Shown piece after piece: positions 6,423 to 7,270 of a stretch of 7,270 nucleotides of DNA (the first letter of the stretch is position 1; each line of letters starts with the position of its first letter). The notes beneath the pieces are model-generated. The model saw nothing but the letters and a program-made list of their open reading frames with translations, did no database searches and was not told where the DNA came from. The stretch covers positions 1 through 7,270 of the forward strand of contig MHPA01000016.1 in NCBI GenBank assembly GCA_001820255.1, read 5' to 3'. A program made the translations under genes and the position numbers. This DNA is from Candidatus Staskawiczbacteria bacterium RIFCSPLOWO2_01_FULL_38_12b (GTDB taxonomy: Bacteria > Patescibacteriota > Minisyncoccia > Minisyncoccales > Staskawiczbacteraceae).

Positions 6423-7270
6423 CTATGTCCTGGCGTGGATGCTTTGCAAAATACCAATACTGATAAAGTTTCCAATTAACCCCGAGCCTCCATAGCTGAC
6501 CAATGGCAGATACAAACCTACTACCGGAAGCAAAGAAAGATTCATTCCGATGTTAATGGTAAATTGCGTAATTAACGTAACGGCAAAGCCTACCGCAAAC
6601 AGGCGCGGAAAATTTGATTGCGATACTAAAGCGATTTTTAACACACGCCAAATAAATACCAAATACGCCCCAAATAATACGCTTACCCCAATGATGCCCC
6701 ACTGCTGGCCAATGGCGGAAAAAATAAAATCCGTGTGGGGTTCCGGTAAAAATCCGTACTGTACTTGCGAATCGTTCCCGACGCCAAGACCTAAGATCTG
6801 GCCGGAACCAATGGCAATTTTAGTTTGATTTTGACTCCAGGACCCCCCCAATACATCGTAGGGGAAAATAAATGAAATAACCCTTTGTTTTTGATAGTCT
6901 TTTAATAAAAGATGCCAAGAAAAAAGCGAGGCTATCGCAAAACAGGCCAAAAGAACCAAAAAATGCCTTAACTTTATTCCAGAAACCATTAAAATTCCCA
7001 GCCATATCATAAGTAACACTATCGTGCCTCCCAAATCCGGTTTTATAAAAACCAGTATTGCCGGGAAAAAAACGTACAAACCTGAAATCACAATATGGCG
7101 GAATTTATACATTTCAATGTGGCGCATGGAAAAATATTTTGCCAATAAAACAATCAATACGATTTTAGCCGGTTCAATGGGATCTAGTGAAAGAAATCCC
7201 ACCCGATACCACCCCCGGGTCCCCCTGATGCTTGGGGCGAAAAAATGAAGCCCCCCCAAGAGAGCCAGGC
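6423..7270 (-). CDS. rodA: RodA, SEDS-family peptidoglycan glycosyltransferase; 5' end beyond the window
   Basis: RodA is a multi-pass membrane enzyme that polymerises lipid II into glycan strands for cell elongation, working with a class B penicillin-binding protein. The frame is open to base 7270, so about 90 N-terminal residues are missing (family length near 370). The first possible start inside the window is a TTG at 7259, which I do not take as real; residue numbers below count from it. Visible: the family PxExAK motif (P27-K32), KPDLGGT (73-79), QKQRVISF (123-130), IAIGSGQ (148-154), FLPEPHTDFIF (170-180) with D177 at the position of the catalytic Asp of characterised RodA proteins, NIGMNLSLLP (236-245) and LVSYGGSG (253-260). 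About seven hydrophobic segments are present, with the large extracytoplasmic loop around 119-176. The usual GEE after HTDFIF is GQQ (184-186) here. RodA is favoured over FtsW by the HTDFIF and PDLG regions. No clear terminator follows the TAG stop. Confidence 0.9.
   Translation of the reverse strand, partial: LALLGGLHFFAPSIRGTRGWYRVGFLSLDPIEPAKIVLIVLLAKYFSMRHIEMYKFRHIVISGLYVFFPAILVFIKPDLGGTIVLLMIWLGILMVSGIKLRHFLVLLACFAIASLFSWHLLLKDYQKQRVISFIFPYDVLGGSWSQNQTKIAIGSGQILGLGVGNDSQVQYGFLPEPHTDFIFSAIGQQWGIIGVSVLFGAYLVFIWRVLKIALVSQSNFPRLFAVGFAVTLITQFTINIGMNLSLLPVVGLYLPLVSYGGSGLIGNFISIGILQSIHART

Noticed and set aside
7257..7259. TTG as the start of rodA
   Set aside because: The frame remains open upstream to the window edge and RodA needs roughly 90 more N-terminal residues, so this is an internal Leu codon.

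Overview
This window comes from a bacterium, most likely a member of the Candidate Phyla Radiation (Patescibacteria, Parcubacteria-like). That placement is an inference. It rests on a compact RpoB of 1083 residues without the large lineage inserts, AT-rich DNA, a membrane-anchored PsbP-like protein of a type I associate with these genomes, and intergenic gaps packed with short simple-sequence palindromes. All four genes are on the minus strand, so they read from high to low coordinates.

In order of transcription: (1) 7270-6423, the C-terminal three quarters of rodA, a SEDS peptidoglycan polymerase whose N-terminus lies outside the window. (2) 6422-6076, a 347-base gap holding a perfect-consensus sigma-70 promoter (TTGACA, 16 bases, TATAAT), then an approximately 255-nt untranslated leader with several hairpins. 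These include a classic intrinsic terminator placed between the promoter and rpoB, and an 84-base inverted array of 7-base units next to the rpoB start codon. (3) 6075-2824, complete rpoB. (4) 2823-2732, a gap with a short palindromic dispersed-type repeat and a short direct repeat. (5) 2731-2117, a 204-residue membrane-anchored protein inserted between rpoB and rpoC. (6) 2116-2032, a gap filled almost completely by a second inverted array of 7-base units. (7) 2031-1, the first 677 codons of rpoC, including the catalytic NADFDGD loop and continuing past the window edge.

rpoB, the inserted gene and rpoC look like one transcription unit driven by the promoter at 6338-6365, since I see no terminator between them. 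The leader architecture suggests RNA polymerase subunit synthesis may be controlled by transcription attenuation. This is a model, not a demonstrated fact.

The most unusual signal is the pair of heptad-repeat palindromes at 2037-2113 and 6085-6168. Each has two arms of degenerate 7-base units in opposite orientation. The units differ (CANNNAA-like in one, TAGAANN in the other), yet both arrays surround the same central 7-base palindrome ACGACGT, and each ends a few bases upstream of an RNA polymerase subunit start codon. I do not recognise this as a named element. It is the best candidate here for something undescribed.
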